Shown here one piece after another: positions 24,127 to 33,979 of a DNA stretch of 64,000 bases. The notes below the pieces were generated by a model. That model was not told the origin of the DNA. It saw nothing but the letters and a program-made list of their open reading frames with translations, and ran no database searches. The DNA is from Microvirga sp. BSC39. Its GTDB lineage: Bacteria; Pseudomonadota; Alphaproteobacteria; Rhizobiales; Beijerinckiaceae. Position numbers and translations under genes: made by a program. The stretch lies in assembly GCF_000739015.1 (NCBI RefSeq), contig NZ_JPUG01000070.1:1-64000 (forward strand), written 5' to 3'. Within the stretch, counting starts at the first letter, position 1, and each line of letters opens with the position of its first letter.

Positions 24127-25593
24127 ATGACAAAAACAACGACAATGACCACCACGGCCGGGGCGCCGATCGCCGACAACCAGAACAGCCTGTCCGCCGG
24201 CTCCCGCGGCCCGCTGCTGCTGCAGGATTACCAGCTCATCGAGAAGCTTGCGCACCAGAACCGCGAGCGCATTCCGGAGCGCGTGGTGCATGCGAAGGGT
24301 TCGGCTGCCTACGGCACCCTGACCATCACCAACGACATCACGCCGTATTCCAAGGCGAAGGTCTTCTCCGAGATCGGCAAGCAGACGGAAGTTTTCCTGC
24401 GCTTCTCGACGGTGGCCGGCGAGCGCGGCGCGGCCGATGCCGAGCGCGACGTGCGCGGCTTCGCCCTGAAGGTTTATACGGAAGAGGGCAATTGGGACAT
24501 CGTCGGCAACAACACGCCGGTGTTCTTCGTTCGCGATCCGATAAAGTTTCCCGACTTCATCCGCACGCAGAAGCGCCATCCGTCCACCAATCTGCGCTCG
24601 ACCACGGCCATGTGGGATTTCTGGTCGCTCAGCCCGGAGACGCTGCACCAGGTGACGATCCTGTTCTCGGATCGCGGCCTGCCGCAGGGCTATCGCTTCA
24701 TGCACGGTTTCGGCTCGCACACCTACTCGTTCATCAACGAGGCCGGTGAGCGCTTCTGGGTGAAGTTCCACTTCAAGTCCATGCAGGGCATCAAGACCTG
24801 GTCGAACCGCGAGGCCGAAGCCGTTGTCGCCAAGGATCGCGAGAGCGCCCAACGCGATCTCTACGAGGCGATCGAAGGCGGCGACTTCCCACGCTGGAAG
24901 TTCTGCGTCCAGATCATGCCGGAGACCGACGCGGAAAAGACATCCTATAATCCGTTCGACGTCACCAAGGTGTGGCCGCATGCGGAGTATCCGCTGATCG
25001 AGGTCGGCATTCTCGAACTCAACCGCAATGCCCAGCACTATTTCGCGGAAGTGGAACAGTCCTCGTTCTCGCCGTCTAACATCGTGCCGGGCATCGGCTT
25101 CTCGCCGGACAAGATGCTGCAGGGCCGCATCTTCGCCTATGCAGACGCCCATCGCTACCGCGTCGGCACTCATTACGAGGCGCTGCCGGTGAACCGTCCG
25201 CGCTGCCCGGTGCATCACTATCATGCCGACGGTGGCATGCTGTTCGACATCCCGAACCGGGGTGATGCCTATTACGAGCCGAACTCCTTCAACGGCCCGG
25301 TTCAGACGCCCCGCGCCGCAGAGCCGCCGCTGAAGATTTCAGGCGATGCGGACCGCTACGATCACCGCGCCGGCAACGACGACTACAAGCAGCCGGGCAA
25401 CCTGTTCCGCCTCATGACTCCGGACGAGCAGGGCCGGCTCATGGACAACATCGCAGAAGCGATGCAGGGCGTACCGCAGGATATCGTGCGCCGCCAGATC
25501 GTGCACTTCTACCTCGCCGACAAGGCCTATGGCCTCGGCGTGGCGGACCGCATGGGGCTCAAGGGCGCCGTGATGATCCAGGCTGCGGAGTAA
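24127..25593 (+). CDS. katA: Catalase, monofunctional heme type
   Basis: 488 residues from the ATG at 24127, which has GGGGAC upstream; an ATG four codons earlier (24115) is an alternative. The clade 3 small-subunit pattern is complete: [14 protein letters not shown] with the distal histidine (H55), [12 protein letters not shown] with VGNNTPVFF before it, and the heme-ligand tyrosine in [12 protein letters not shown]. It decomposes hydrogen peroxide to water and oxygen in the cytoplasm. It is divergent from oxyR and ends at a strong terminator. Confidence 0.97.
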   Translation: MTKTTTMTTTAGAPIADNQNSLSAGSRGPLLLQDYQLIEKLAHQNRERIPERVVHAKGSAAYGTLTITNDITPYSKAKVFSEIGKQTEVFLRFSTVAGERGAADAERDVRGFALKVYTEEGNWDIVGNNTPVFFVRDPIKFPDFIRTQKRHPSTNLRSTTAMWDFWSLSPETLHQVTILFSDRGLPQGYRFMHGFGSHTYSFINEAGERFWVKFHFKSMQGIKTWSNREAEAVVAKDRESAQRDLYEAIEGGDFPRWKFCVQIMPETDAEKTSYNPFDVTKVWPHAEYPLIEVGILELNRNAQHYFAEVEQSSFSPSNIVPGIGFSPDKMLQGRIFAYADAHRYRVGTHYEALPVNRPRCPVHHYHADGGMLFDIPNRGDAYYEPNSFNGPVQTPRAAEPPLKISGDADRYDHRAGNDDYKQPGNLFRLMTPDEQGRLMDNIAEAMQGVPQDIVRRQIVHFYLADKAYGLGVADRMGLKGAVMIQAAE

Positions 25594-25625
25594 GAAACGA
25601 AAGCCGTAGGGGCAAAGCGAGCCGT

Positions 25626-25651
25626 CCGGGAGCGCTCCCGGGCCGTTTTTT
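25626..25651 (+). terminator. katA terminator
   Basis: A perfect 16-base palindrome CCGGGAGCGCTCCCGG (25626-25641) is followed by GCCG and six T residues. Confidence 0.85.
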
Positions 25652-25664
25652 GTTTTCCACTCAA

Positions 25665-25812
25665 CCACTGTCATTCCGGGGGCGCGCAGCGGAGCCCGGA
25701 ATCCATAAACACCGCGGCTCAGGAAAGGGCGAGCAGCGTCGCGCCTCTTAGTGCACCGTTAGCGGTTATGGATTCCGGGCTCTCGCTGACGCTCGCCCCG
25801 GAATGACAGTGG
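25665..25812. repeat. Intergenic palindromic repeat, family 1
   Basis: Two arms of about 45 bases (25665-25708 and 25766-25812) are inverted copies beginning CCACTGTCATTCCGG and ending with CCATAA/TTATGG, separated by a 57-base spacer. It lies between convergent katA and the metallo-hydrolase gene. Related outer ends, TCATYCCGG...CCGGRATGA, occur at 33082, 35304 and 49529. Confidence 0.85.
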
Positions 25813-25820
25813 CGACTGTC

Positions 25821-26471
25821 TCAGAGCATCCCATCGCCCTGCAGGAACGGGTTGCTCTGCCGCTCCTGGCCGATGGTGCTTGTGGGGCCATGGCCGCAGA
25901 TGAAGGCGATGTCGTCGCCGAGCGGCAGGAGCTTGTCCTTGATCGAGCGGATCAGCGCCTTGCCGTCGCCGCCGGGGAGATCCACACGTCCGACGGAGCC
26001 CTGAAACAGCACGTCGCCCACGAGGGCAAAGCGCTGCTCTTTCGACACGAGCACCACGCTGCCGGGCGAATGGCCGGGGCAATGCAGCACGTCGAGGCTG
26101 AGGTCTCCGACCGTGACCGTGTCGCCCTCGTTCAGCCAGCGGTCCGGCGTGACAGCTCGCGCCTCGAAACCGTAGGCCTGTCCCTGTTCGGCAAGACGGT
26201 CGAGCAGGAAGCGATCCGCCTCGTGCGGCCCTTCCACCGGAATGCCAAGCTCCTCCCGCAGCTCAGCGGCACCGCCGGCGTGGTCGATATGGCCGTGGGT
26301 GAGGATGATCTTCTCGACGGTGACGCCGCTCTGCGCGATGGCCTGCTTGATGCGGTCGAGATCGCCGCCGGGATCCACCACGGCTGCCTTCTTGGTCTTC
26401 TCGCACCACAGCAGGGTGCAGTTCTGCTGGAACGGCGTCACGGGGATGATGGCGGCGCGAACGTCTGGCAC
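25821..26471 (-). CDS. MBL-fold metallo-hydrolase, glyoxalase II-like
   Basis: 216 residues. The metal-binding motif THGHIDHAGG, a later histidine in HCPGHSPGSVVL, the aspartate in LVGDVLFQGSVGR and the last histidine in CGHGPTST form a complete dinuclear site. The short length and QNCTLLWCEKTKKAAVVDPGG place it with the YcbL/GloB-like hydrolases, which cleave S-lactoylglutathione or related thioesters. It lies next to the glutathione-dependent formaldehyde genes, so a glutathione thioester substrate is plausible. It diverges from frmA. Confidence 0.88.
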   Translation of the reverse strand: MPDVRAAIIPVTPFQQNCTLLWCEKTKKAAVVDPGGDLDRIKQAIAQSGVTVEKIILTHGHIDHAGGAAELREELGIPVEGPHEADRFLLDRLAEQGQAYGFEARAVTPDRWLNEGDTVTVGDLSLDVLHCPGHSPGSVVLVSKEQRFALVGDVLFQGSVGRVDLPGGDGKALIRSIKDKLLPLGDDIAFICGHGPTSTIGQERQSNPFLQGDGML

Positions 26472-26613
26472 TCTGAAATCCTTCCTGTGGTCGTGGGAGA
26501 CATAAGGACCGCGGACATCCTTGAGAAGCCTCGACGCTTCGCGACGGCTTTACTTGACCTTCGGACACCCGCGTTCACATAGTCCCCCATCGAATCAAAA
26601 CGAGGACACGAGC

Positions 26614-27726
26614 ATGGAAACCAGGGCCGCCGTGGCGTGGGAGGCTGGCAAGCCGCTCACCATCGAGACCATCCGCATCGAAGGCCCCAAGGCCGGCGAG
26701 GTGCTCGTGGAGGTGATGGCGACAGGCGTATGCCACACGGATGCCTATACCCTGTCAGGCCTTGATTCCGAGGGCAAGTTCCCGGCGATCCTCGGACACG
26801 AGGGTGCAGGTATCGTGCGCGAGGTCGGGGCCGGCGTGAGCACGCTGAAGGTCGGCGACCACGTGATCCCGCTCTACACACCCGAGTGCCGCAGCTGCAA
26901 ATCCTGCCTGTCGCGCCGCACCAATCTGTGCACCGCCATCCGCTCGACTCAAGGCCAGGGCCTGATGCCGGACGGCACCTCGCGCTTCCGCTGCGACGGC
27001 GAGACGGTGTTTCACTACATGGGCTGCTCGACGTTTGCGAACTTCACCGTGCTGCCGGAGATCGCGCTCGCCAAAGTGCGCGAGGACGCGCCCTTCGACA
27101 AGATCTGCTACATCGGCTGCGGCGTCACCACCGGCATCGGCGCGGTGCTCTACACCGCGAAGGTGTGGCCCGGCGCGAACGTAGTGGTGTTCGGCCTCGG
27201 CGGCATCGGGCTCAACGTGATCCAGGGCGCGCGCATGGTGGGCGCCGACAAGATCATCGGCGTCGACATCAACCCTGCCAAGGTCGAGATGGCGAAGAAG
27301 TTCGGCATGACCGACTTCATCAACCCGAAGGAGGTCGGAAACGACAAGGTCGTGCAGGCGATCGTCGATCTCACGGGCGGCGGCGCAGACTTCTCTTTCG
27401 ATGCCACCGGCAACACGGACGTGATGCGCCAAGCCCTCGAATGCTGCCATCGCGGATGGGGCGAGAGCATCATCATCGGCGTGGCGGAGGCCGGCAAGGA
27501 AATCGCCACCCGGCCGTTCCAGCTCGTCACCGGCCGCGTGTGGAAGGGCACGGCCTTCGGCGGCGCGCGCGGCCGCACGGACGTGCCGAAGATCGTGGAC
27601 TGGTACATGGAGGGCAAGATCAACATCGACGACCTGATCACCCACACCATGCCGCTCGACGAGATCAACACCGCCTTCGACCTCATGCACGAGGGCAAGT
27701 CGATCCGCTCCGTCGTCGTGTATTGA
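26614..27726 (+). CDS. frmA: S-(hydroxymethyl)glutathione dehydrogenase (class III alcohol dehydrogenase)
   Basis: 370 residues from ATG 26614 (ribosome site GAGGA). It is a zinc medium-chain dehydrogenase: catalytic zinc ligands in [13 protein letters not shown] and GHEGAGIV, the four-cysteine structural zinc loop in [15 protein letters not shown], and the NAD fold [13 protein letters not shown]. The class III signature residues around [13 protein letters not shown] are present. It oxidises S-hydroxymethylglutathione to S-formylglutathione in formaldehyde detoxification. The hydrolase for the next step follows 12 bases later. The gene is called adhC, adhI or flhA in other species. Confidence 0.95.
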   Translation: METRAAVAWEAGKPLTIETIRIEGPKAGEVLVEVMATGVCHTDAYTLSGLDSEGKFPAILGHEGAGIVREVGAGVSTLKVGDHVIPLYTPECRSCKSCLSRRTNLCTAIRSTQGQGLMPDGTSRFRCDGETVFHYMGCSTFANFTVLPEIALAKVREDAPFDKICYIGCGVTTGIGAVLYTAKVWPGANVVVFGLGGIGLNVIQGARMVGADKIIGVDINPAKVEMAKKFGMTDFINPKEVGNDKVVQAIVDLTGGGADFSFDATGNTDVMRQALECCHRGWGESIIIGVAEAGKEIATRPFQLVTGRVWKGTAFGGARGRTDVPKIVDWYMEGKINIDDLITHTMPLDEINTAFDLMHEGKSIRSVVVY

Positions 27727-27737
27727 TCGGGAGTGGA

Positions 27738-28589
27738 ATGTTGAGCATCGAGACCGTCTCGCAGGCGCGCTGCTTCAACGGCACGCAGTTCGTCTATCGC
27801 CATGCCTCACAGGAGACCGGCACGCCCATGCGCGTGGCGGTCTATGTTCCGCCGCAGGCGAAGTCCGCGAAGGTGCCGGTGGTGTGGTTTCTCTCCGGGC
27901 TCACCTGCACGGAGGAAAACTTCACCGTGAAGGCGGGCGCGCAGCGGGTCGCCTCGGAGCTCGGCCTGATGCTGGTCGCGCCCGATACCAGCCCGCGTGG
28001 CGAGGGCGTGCCCGACGATCCGGAGGGCGCTTACGATTTCGGCCTCGGGGCCGGTTTCTACGTGGATGCCGTGCAGGAGCCATGGGCGAAGCACTACCGC
28101 ATGCGCTCCTACATCGAGCGCGAGCTGCCGGATCTCATCGCCCAGAACCTGCCGGCGGACATGAGCCGCCAGGGCATCACCGGCCACTCCATGGGCGGGC
28201 ACGGGGCGCTCACCATCGGCTTGCGCAACCCTGAGCGCTTCAAGGCCGTCTCGGCCTTCGCGCCCATCGCCTCGCCCATGAACTGCCCCTGGGGCGAGAA
28301 GGCGTTGGGCAATTATATCGGCCCCGACCGCTTGGCCTGGCGCGACTACGATGCCTGCGCGCTGATCAAAGGCGGCGCCCGCCTGCCCGACCTCCTGGTC
28401 GACCAGGGCAGCGCCGACAGCTTTCTCGAAAGCCAGCTCAAGCCCGGTCTGCTGGAGGAGGCCTGCGCCAGGGCCGGCCAGCCCCTGACCCTGCGGATGC
28501 AGGACGGCTACGACCATTCCTACTTCTTCATCGCGACCTTCATCGAGGATCACCTGCGCTGGCATGCCCGGCGCCTGGGTGTGGTCTGA
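27738..28589 (+). CDS. fghA: S-formylglutathione hydrolase
   Basis: 283 residues. This esterase-D-type alpha/beta hydrolase has the oxyanion segment WFLSGLTCTEENFTVKAG, the nucleophile serine in ITGHSMGGHGAL, the catalytic aspartate in LVDQGSADSFL and the histidine in GYDHSYFF. It hydrolyses S-formylglutathione to formate and glutathione, the second step after FrmA. The two genes are 11 bases apart and form an operon. No gfa or regulatory gene is linked. Confidence 0.95.
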   Translation: MLSIETVSQARCFNGTQFVYRHASQETGTPMRVAVYVPPQAKSAKVPVVWFLSGLTCTEENFTVKAGAQRVASELGLMLVAPDTSPRGEGVPDDPEGAYDFGLGAGFYVDAVQEPWAKHYRMRSYIERELPDLIAQNLPADMSRQGITGHSMGGHGALTIGLRNPERFKAVSAFAPIASPMNCPWGEKALGNYIGPDRLAWRDYDACALIKGGARLPDLLVDQGSADSFLESQLKPGLLEEACARAGQPLTLRMQDGYDHSYFFIATFIEDHLRWHARRLGVV

Positions 28590-28613
28590 GCCCCTCGGCG
28601 GCTTTCTATCTCT

Positions 28614-28702
28614 GTCGTCGCCAACCGGCCTTGTGCCGGTGATCCCGATGCGGTGAGCCTTGAGAGGGTCGGGATGGCCGGGACGAGCCCGGCCATGACG
28701 CG
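28614..28702. repeat. Intergenic palindromic repeat, family 2, copy 1
   Basis: Several nested hairpins: CCGGC/GCCGG around CTTGT, ATCCCGA/TCGGGAT, and GGCCGGG/CCCGGCC. The same order of elements with GGCCTTGT.CCGGTGATCCCG and CCCGGCCATGACG recurs at 59612-59702. It lies between the convergent fghA and NUDIX genes. Confidence 0.75.
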
Positions 28703-28756
28703 AAGGATATGCTTCCCGGCTGGCCTTCTGAACGGACGGAATTTCCAAAGCGGCTT

Positions 28757-29332
28757 TCAGACCTTCCCGAACAGCTCAGGGTGCCTGAGCTGCAAGGCTT
28801 GGATCAGCACCAGTGTCTTCATGTCCGTGATGGCGCCCTGCTCCAGCATCGTGATAACTTCGTTGAGGCCGATTTCCAGCACCTCGATATCCTCGTGCTC
28901 CTCGGCCAAGCCCCCGCCCTCCTCCACCCGGTCGGCGCTCGCGTAGGGGGCCAGGAACAGGTGCAGGCGCTCCGTGGTGATGCCCGGGGTCGACCATGCG
29001 GTGACCACCCGTTCCAGATCACGGAGACGAAGACCCGCCTCTTCCATGGCTTCACGCTTGGCGCAGGCCTCCGGCTCATCCTCGTCGAGCAGCCCGGCCA
29101 CGGCTTCCAGGAGACTGGGCTGCCCCTCCACATGCATGACAGGAGCGCGGAACTGCCGAACCAGGATCACCTTCCGCTGCTCCGGATCGTAAGGGAGCAC
29201 GGCCGCAGCATCGGCGCTGTTGAGGACCTCCCGCGCCATGGTCCGGCCATCCGGCATCTCGACCGTCAGCTTGAGAAGCCTGCGCCAGCCCTCGTGAAGG
29301 GTTTCGACCTGCCTGATCTTGTAGCCTGCCAC
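28757..29332 (-). CDS. NUDIX hydrolase, ADP-ribose pyrophosphatase-like
   Basis: 191 residues from GTG 29332, chosen because AGGAG lies nine bases upstream; an ATG frame extends to 29404 without a ribosome site. The NUDIX box is EAVAGLLDEDEPEACAKREA followed by MEEAGL. Its loop is one residue shorter than the canonical GX5EX7REUXEEXGU spacing, but the REXXEE core is intact. Flanking strands VILVRQFRAPVM and ERLHLFLAPYA match the ADP-ribose pyrophosphatase group, which splits ADP-ribose to AMP and ribose-5-phosphate. It is transcribed divergently from a SIR2-like gene, a pairing that could reflect ADP-ribose metabolism. Confidence 0.85.
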   Translation of the reverse strand: MAGYKIRQVETLHEGWRRLLKLTVEMPDGRTMAREVLNSADAAAVLPYDPEQRKVILVRQFRAPVMHVEGQPSLLEAVAGLLDEDEPEACAKREAMEEAGLRLRDLERVVTAWSTPGITTERLHLFLAPYASADRVEEGGGLAEEHEDIEVLEIGLNEVITMLEQGAITDMKTLVLIQALQLRHPELFGKV

Positions 29333-29463
29333 GTCCTGTTTTCTCCTGTTTGGCGGTCTGCACCCTATGACAACACGCGAAACGCTCAAGTTATCCCTTA
29401 CCACGCGGTGAAGCTTGAGGGCGGGTTCGCGCGTTAAGGCCAGGACAGGGCAAGGAGAGTAGC

Positions 29464-30288
29464 GTGCTTGAGGATCTGGTCGCAGCCGTCAGGACAAAGC
29501 AGGCGATCCTGTTCGCCGGCGCCGGCGTCTCCATGACGGTCGGGCTGCCGTCCTGGAGCACCCTGATCGAGCATATCGCCGGCGAACTCGAAATCGACCT
29601 GTCCGACTTCAAGGGAACTGACCTCAACTACCTGACACTGGCGGAATATTACCGGCTCAAGCAGGGCAGCATCGGCCCCCTGCGCAGCTGGATGGACCGG
29701 AACTGGACCATTCCCGAGGACACCCTGAAGAAGTCCCGCGTCCACGAATTGATCTGCAAGCTCGACTTTCCGATCGTCTACACCACGAATTTCGACCGGA
29801 ACCTGGAAACGGCCTACGACCTGCACAGCAAGGATTACGTGAAGATCGTCAACGCCAAGGACATCGCCCGCGTCCGCGAGGGTGTGCCGCAGATCGTGAA
29901 ATACCACGGGGATTTCGACGACGACGGGTCCATCGTCATCGCGGAGACGGATTATCTCGAGCGCCTGTCTTTTGAGTCTCCCCTCGACATCAAGTTCCGC
30001 TCCGATTCGCTGGGCAAGACCATCCTGTTCATCGGCTACAGCATGACGGATCTCAACATCCGCTTCCTGATGCACCGGCTCTGGAAGACCTGGGCAGGGT
30101 CGGGCTACGAGCGCGACCGGCCGCAATCCTACGTGTTCATGCTGCGTGCCAACCCGGTGGAGCAGGCGGTTCTGGAGCAATGGGGCCTGCAGGTGCTGAT
30201 GGAGAAGGAGTGCCCGCCGGAGAAGGCGCTGGAGAAATTCCTCACCAAGCTCAGCAAGGCGGTCGAGAAGGACGAGGCCGGGGTCTGA
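29464..30288 (+). CDS. SIR2-like domain protein
   Basis: 274 residues from GTG 29464. The sirtuin NAD-binding pieces are present: ILFAGAGVSMTVGLPSW (residues 15-31), VYTTNFDRNLE (N109, D111), VKYHGDFDD with the catalytic-type histidine H148, and the final Rossmann strand ILFIGYSMTDLNIRF. It lacks the four-cysteine zinc module of deacetylase sirtuins, so it belongs to the SIR2_2-type group that includes NAD-consuming defence proteins. No helicase, TIR or Argonaute partner is adjacent. NAD hydrolysis, ADP-ribosylation or an unrelated role are all possible. Confidence 0.8.
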   Translation: MLEDLVAAVRTKQAILFAGAGVSMTVGLPSWSTLIEHIAGELEIDLSDFKGTDLNYLTLAEYYRLKQGSIGPLRSWMDRNWTIPEDTLKKSRVHELICKLDFPIVYTTNFDRNLETAYDLHSKDYVKIVNAKDIARVREGVPQIVKYHGDFDDDGSIVIAETDYLERLSFESPLDIKFRSDSLGKTILFIGYSMTDLNIRFLMHRLWKTWAGSGYERDRPQSYVFMLRANPVEQAVLEQWGLQVLMEKECPPEKALEKFLTKLSKAVEKDEAGV

Positions 30289-30348
30289 TTGGCACCGGCA
30301 CGGGCATATGCCAATGTGCGGGCCTTTCCAGAGTGACAAGTTGATTTC

Positions 30349-31665
30349 ATGGCTGCCGCAGAAAAACGCCGTCTCTCCCTCCGTGACGTTCTGACCGACG
30401 GGCGCATCGCGCTCATGCTGCCCTTGGGCTTTTCCTCGGGCCTGCCCTTCCTGCTCGTCTTCAGCACCCTGTCGGCGTGGCTGCGGGAGGCGGGCATCTC
30501 CCGCACCGAGATCGGGATGCTGAGCTGGGTGGCCCTGGCCTATTCCTTCAAGTTCCTCTGGGCGCCCATCGTCGACCGCTACGACGTCCCGGGCCTTGCA
30601 AGCCTCCTCGGGCGGCGGCGCGGCTGGATGGCATTCGCTCAGATCGTTACCGCGCTCGGTCTCGTCGGCATCGGATTGAGCGATCCGCAGACCAGCCTTC
30701 CGCTCACCATCGCGTCGGCACTCCTCGTCGCCTTTGCGTCGGCCACACAGGACGTGGTGGTCGACGGCTGGCGCATCGACGTGGCGTCCACCGAGCGGCA
30801 GGGCATGATGGCGGCCTCCTATCAGCTCGGCTACAGGCTCGCCCTCATCTGCGCGGGCGCAGGCGCGCTCTACATCGCTGAATTCGTGAACTGGCGTAGC
30901 GCTTACTTCGCCATGGCGGTTCTCATGGGAGTCGGCCTCATTGGCACGCTCTTGGCCCCGCGCGGCAACGAGAGCGCCGTACGCGAGCGCCTTCCGTTCA
31001 GTGCGGCCATCATCGAGCCGCTGGCAGATCTCTTCCGGCGCAAGGGGCTGATCCTCATACCCATCCTTGCGCTCATCGCGTGCTTCCGCCTGCCGGACTT
31101 CGTCGCAGGCGTTATGGCTAACCCGCTCTATATCGACCTAGGCTTCTCAAAGACCGATATTGCCGACGTGTCGAAGCTTTACGGCATCTGGGTCGGCATC
31201 GCCGGCGCCTTTGCGGGCGGCTTGGCACTGACACGGCTCGGCCTGTGGTGGACGCTGCTGATCGGCGCCGTCATCGCCGCGGCCTCGAACCTGATGTTCG
31301 CCTGGCTTGCCTTCGAGGGAGCCGACAAGCTCCTGTTCATCTTCTCGATCAGCATCGACAACTTCGCCTCGGGCTTCGCCGGCTCCGCTCTCATCGCCTA
31401 CATGTCAGGCCTGACCTCGCCGGGGTTCGCCGCCACGCAGTATGCCCTGCTCAGCTCGCTCTACGCCCTGCCGGGCAAGCTCATCGGCGGCGCCTCCGGT
31501 GCGGTGGTGGACGCCTACGGCTATCCGCTCCTCTTCACCGCGACCGCCAGCATCGGCATCCCTCTGGTGATCCTGTGCTTCGTGGTGCGGCGGGACACGA
31601 TGAAGACGGTAGAGAAGAGAGAAGATGGCGAACTTCCCGATGCAGTTCCAGCCGCATCCCGATAA
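30349..31665 (+). CDS. ampG: AmpG-family muropeptide permease
   Basis: 438 residues with about twelve membrane spans. MLPLGFSSGLPFLLVFSTLSAWL followed by SFKFLWAPIVDRYDVP and the segment SATQDVVVDGWRIDV are AmpG hallmarks. The protein imports GlcNAc-anhydroMurNAc peptides into the cytoplasm for cell-wall recycling, which also feeds beta-lactamase induction in some bacteria. The start lies 60 bases after the SIR2-like gene; co-transcription is possible but no functional link is known. Confidence 0.93.
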   Translation: MAAAEKRRLSLRDVLTDGRIALMLPLGFSSGLPFLLVFSTLSAWLREAGISRTEIGMLSWVALAYSFKFLWAPIVDRYDVPGLASLLGRRRGWMAFAQIVTALGLVGIGLSDPQTSLPLTIASALLVAFASATQDVVVDGWRIDVASTERQGMMAASYQLGYRLALICAGAGALYIAEFVNWRSAYFAMAVLMGVGLIGTLLAPRGNESAVRERLPFSAAIIEPLADLFRRKGLILIPILALIACFRLPDFVAGVMANPLYIDLGFSKTDIADVSKLYGIWVGIAGAFAGGLALTRLGLWWTLLIGAVIAAASNLMFAWLAFEGADKLLFIFSISIDNFASGFAGSALIAYMSGLTSPGFAATQYALLSSLYALPGKLIGGASGAVVDAYGYPLLFTATASIGIPLVILCFVVRRDTMKTVEKREDGELPDAVPAASR

Positions 31666-31734
31666 GCAATCCTAAACTGATAGTTGCCTCGCTAAGTCAG
31701 TCATGCAACTCTATAGTTTATGTTACAGAGCTGC

Positions 31735-32238
31735 ATGAAAGGCAAAGCCGTGCGTCAGATGTTTCGTTCAATGGCCGTGCTGTTCGTGTTGGCTCTGCCG
31801 CTGCCGGCCACAGCCCAATCCCTGGATGAGAAAGTAAGATACATTCTCGAGATCAGCGATACGGAACGTGTCATAGATGCCGCCTTCGAAGGTTTCCGGC
31901 CCATGATGATCAATCAACTCAGGAAGATGTCCAACAAGATCACCCCTGAGATTGCCGATCATCTAGCCAACATCGCAGCCGACGAAATGCAGCAGGTCAA
32001 GCCGGAGTTCGTGACCTTCGCCGTGGACCTCTACAAGAAGGAATGGAGCGAGGAAGAAATCGGAGCGCTGTACGATTTCTACAAGTCGCCCATCGGCGCA
32101 CGCATCGGCAGAAAGATGGTGAAGTTCACAGAGATCATGCTGCCTCAGGTTCAGTCCTTCATGACAAAGCATTATGTGCCGAGAGTCCAAGCGCGCATCA
32201 GCCGCGATGAGCGGCTTCGCAACGCTCTTTCTCCCTGA
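31735..32238 (+). CDS. Secreted DUF2059-type protein
   Basis: 167 residues from ATG 31735; GTG 31750 and the upstream start at 31720 are alternatives. A signal peptide (MFRSMAVLFVLALPLPATAQ, cleavage after TAQ) leads to a helical domain. Its end, YKKEWSEEEIGALYDFYKSPIGARIGRKM, is the DUF2059 signature. The domain occurs in many periplasmic proteins of unknown role. It is separated from ampG by about 70 bases, and an AT-rich sequence before it may be its own promoter. Confidence 0.8.
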   Translation: MKGKAVRQMFRSMAVLFVLALPLPATAQSLDEKVRYILEISDTERVIDAAFEGFRPMMINQLRKMSNKITPEIADHLANIAADEMQQVKPEFVTFAVDLYKKEWSEEEIGALYDFYKSPIGARIGRKMVKFTEIMLPQVQSFMTKHYVPRVQARISRDERLRNALSP

Positions 32239-32298
32239 ATATTGTAGTGAACATCGCCGCTCGTCTTGAAATCGAGGGGCAACATCCGAGCGGAATTT

Positions 32299-33051
32299 TT
32301 AAACCCAACCGCCATCCACGAGATAAGTCTGCGCCGACATAGCGCTGGAATCGTCCGAGCCTAAGAACAGCGTGAAGTTGGCGATGTCCTGCGGCACGAG
32401 CTTGCGCTTCACGCATTGGCGCTTGAGCAGTTCCGTCTCTCCTTCAGGCGTCAGCCACAGGTCGATCTGTCGCTGGGTCATGATCCAGCCCGGCACGAGG
32501 CAGTTGACGCGAATGTTCTTCGGCCCGAGTTCGCGCGCCAGTGCACGGGTGAGCCCGACTGAAGCGGACTTCGCGGTCTTGTAGGCCGCAAATGAATCGT
32601 CGCTCACCATGTAGCTTGTGGAGCCCATGTTGATGATCGAGCCACCGCCGGCCTTCTCCATGTCCGGCAGCACGGCTTGCGCCGCGAAGAACTGGTGATC
32701 GAGATTGGTGGCGAAGCGCTCGCGCCAGTATTCCGGCGTCACCTGATCGATGGTGTGGCGGTCGTCGCGCGCCGCGTTGTTGACGAGAATGGTGATCGGT
32801 CCGATGGCATCGCTCGCACGCCGGATCGCCGCCTGGAAGGCGGGAATGTCGCGCACGTCGCTGTGCTCGAAATGCACGCCCTCACCGAGTTCCTTCGCCA
32901 GCGCCTGGCCGGCCTCGGCATTGTAGTCGAGGACGGCAACTTTGCTGCCCTGCGCATGAAACGAACGCGCGATGCTCTCACCGATTCCGCTGGCGCCGCC
33001 CGTGATGAGAACGGTTTTTCCTTTGAGGGAGCCGTAAATGGTCTGGGTCAT
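32299..33051 (-). CDS. xylB: SDR dehydrogenase, probably D-xylose 1-dehydrogenase
   Basis: 250 residues, a classical short-chain dehydrogenase. It has the cofactor motif TGGASGIG, the NNAARDDRH segment after the NNA motif, and a catalytic serine in NMGSTSYMV followed by YKTAK (Y and K). NNA.DDRH and the end YLVDGGWV closely resemble Caulobacter crescentus XylB as I remember it, the NAD-dependent xylose dehydrogenase of the oxidative pathway. Downstream position in a xylose ABC operon supports this. The name follows Caulobacter usage, not the xylulokinase of E. coli. Other pentose substrates such as L-arabinose are possible. Confidence 0.78.
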   Translation of the reverse strand: MTQTIYGSLKGKTVLITGGASGIGESIARSFHAQGSKVAVLDYNAEAGQALAKELGEGVHFEHSDVRDIPAFQAAIRRASDAIGPITILVNNAARDDRHTIDQVTPEYWRERFATNLDHQFFAAQAVLPDMEKAGGGSIINMGSTSYMVSDDSFAAYKTAKSASVGLTRALARELGPKNIRVNCLVPGWIMTQRQIDLWLTPEGETELLKRQCVKRKLVPQDIANFTLFLGSDDSSAMSAQTYLVDGGWV

Positions 33052-33081
33052 GAATCCTCACAAAATTTCAAACGATAAATT

Positions 33082-33181
33082 CGTCATCCCGGGGCTTCGG
33101 GGCAGAACCCGAGATCGCATGACGAGCGTGGCGCCTTATCCTGCTCGCGATCCCCGATCGGATCCGCCGTCCAGGATGACG
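33082..33181. repeat. Intergenic palindromic repeat, family 1
   Basis: Outer ends CGTCATCCCGG and GGATGACG with an internal GATCG...CGATC pairing. It separates the SDR gene from xylG; the arms are less perfect than those of the copies at 25665 and 35304. Confidence 0.65.
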
Positions 33182-33188
33182 CCGAATG

Positions 33189-33968
33189 TTAGCTCGCCCC
33201 CGGTCCCGGCGTTGCTCCGGGCGGGCACTTGCCGAGGATGATCATGCCGAGCACCTCGTCCTGCGTCACGTCCTGCACGTTGGCGGAGCCCACGAGCTTG
33301 CCGTTCTTCATCACGCTCACCCGGTCGGCGAGGCCGAACACGTCATGGATGTCGTGGCTGATGAGGAAGATGCCGATGCCTTCCTTCTTCAGCTGCAGCA
33401 CGAGATCGGCCACCTGCTGGGTCTCGGCGGGGCCGAGCGCCGCCGTGGGCTCATCCATGATGAGCACGCGGGCGTTGAAGTAGATCGCGCGCGCGATCGC
33501 CACCGATTGCCGCTGGCCGCCGGAGAGCGCCTTCACCGGCTCCTTGAAGCGGCGGAAATGCGGGTTGAGCCGCGCCATCACCTTGCGGGTCTCGGCCTCC
33601 ATGGTGGCATCGTCGAGGGTGCCGTAGGGGGTGAGCACCTCGCGGCCGAGGAAGATGTTGCCGGCCGCATCGATGTTGTCGGCGAGCGCGAGCGTCTGGT
33701 AGATCGTCTCGATGCCGTAGCGCTTGGCGTCGCGCGGCGTTGCAATGTCGGCGTGCTCGCCGTTCACGTAGATCTCGCCGGCATCCGGCTTATAGGCGCC
33801 GGACAGGATCTTGATCAGCGTCGACTTGCCGGCGCCATTGTGGCCGAGCAGGCCCACCACCTCGCCGGGACGGAGATCGACCGACACGCCGTCCACGGCC
33901 TTGATGCCGCCGAAGGCGATGGAGATGTTGCGCATCTCGACGAGAGGCGTCGTTCCATTCGTTTGCAT
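33189..33968 (-). CDS. xylG: Sugar ABC transporter ATPase, XylG short form
   Basis: 259 residues, a single nucleotide-binding domain: Walker [11 protein letters not shown]-loop [14 protein letters not shown] signature LSGGQRQ, Walker [12 protein letters not shown] and the H-loop ISHDIH. E. coli XylG is a fused pair of such domains of about 510 residues; this half-size form is usual for FrcA/XylG of Rhizobiales, where it would dimerise. It energises import of D-xylose or a similar pentose through XylH. The start is 11 bases after the xylH stop. Confidence 0.88.
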   Translation of the reverse strand: MQTNGTTPLVEMRNISIAFGGIKAVDGVSVDLRPGEVVGLLGHNGAGKSTLIKILSGAYKPDAGEIYVNGEHADIATPRDAKRYGIETIYQTLALADNIDAAGNIFLGREVLTPYGTLDDATMEAETRKVMARLNPHFRRFKEPVKALSGGQRQSVAIARAIYFNARVLIMDEPTAALGPAETQQVADLVLQLKKEGIGIFLISHDIHDVFGLADRVSVMKNGKLVGSANVQDVTQDEVLGMIILGKCPPGATPGPGAS

Positions 33969-33979
33969 GTTGCCTCTCC

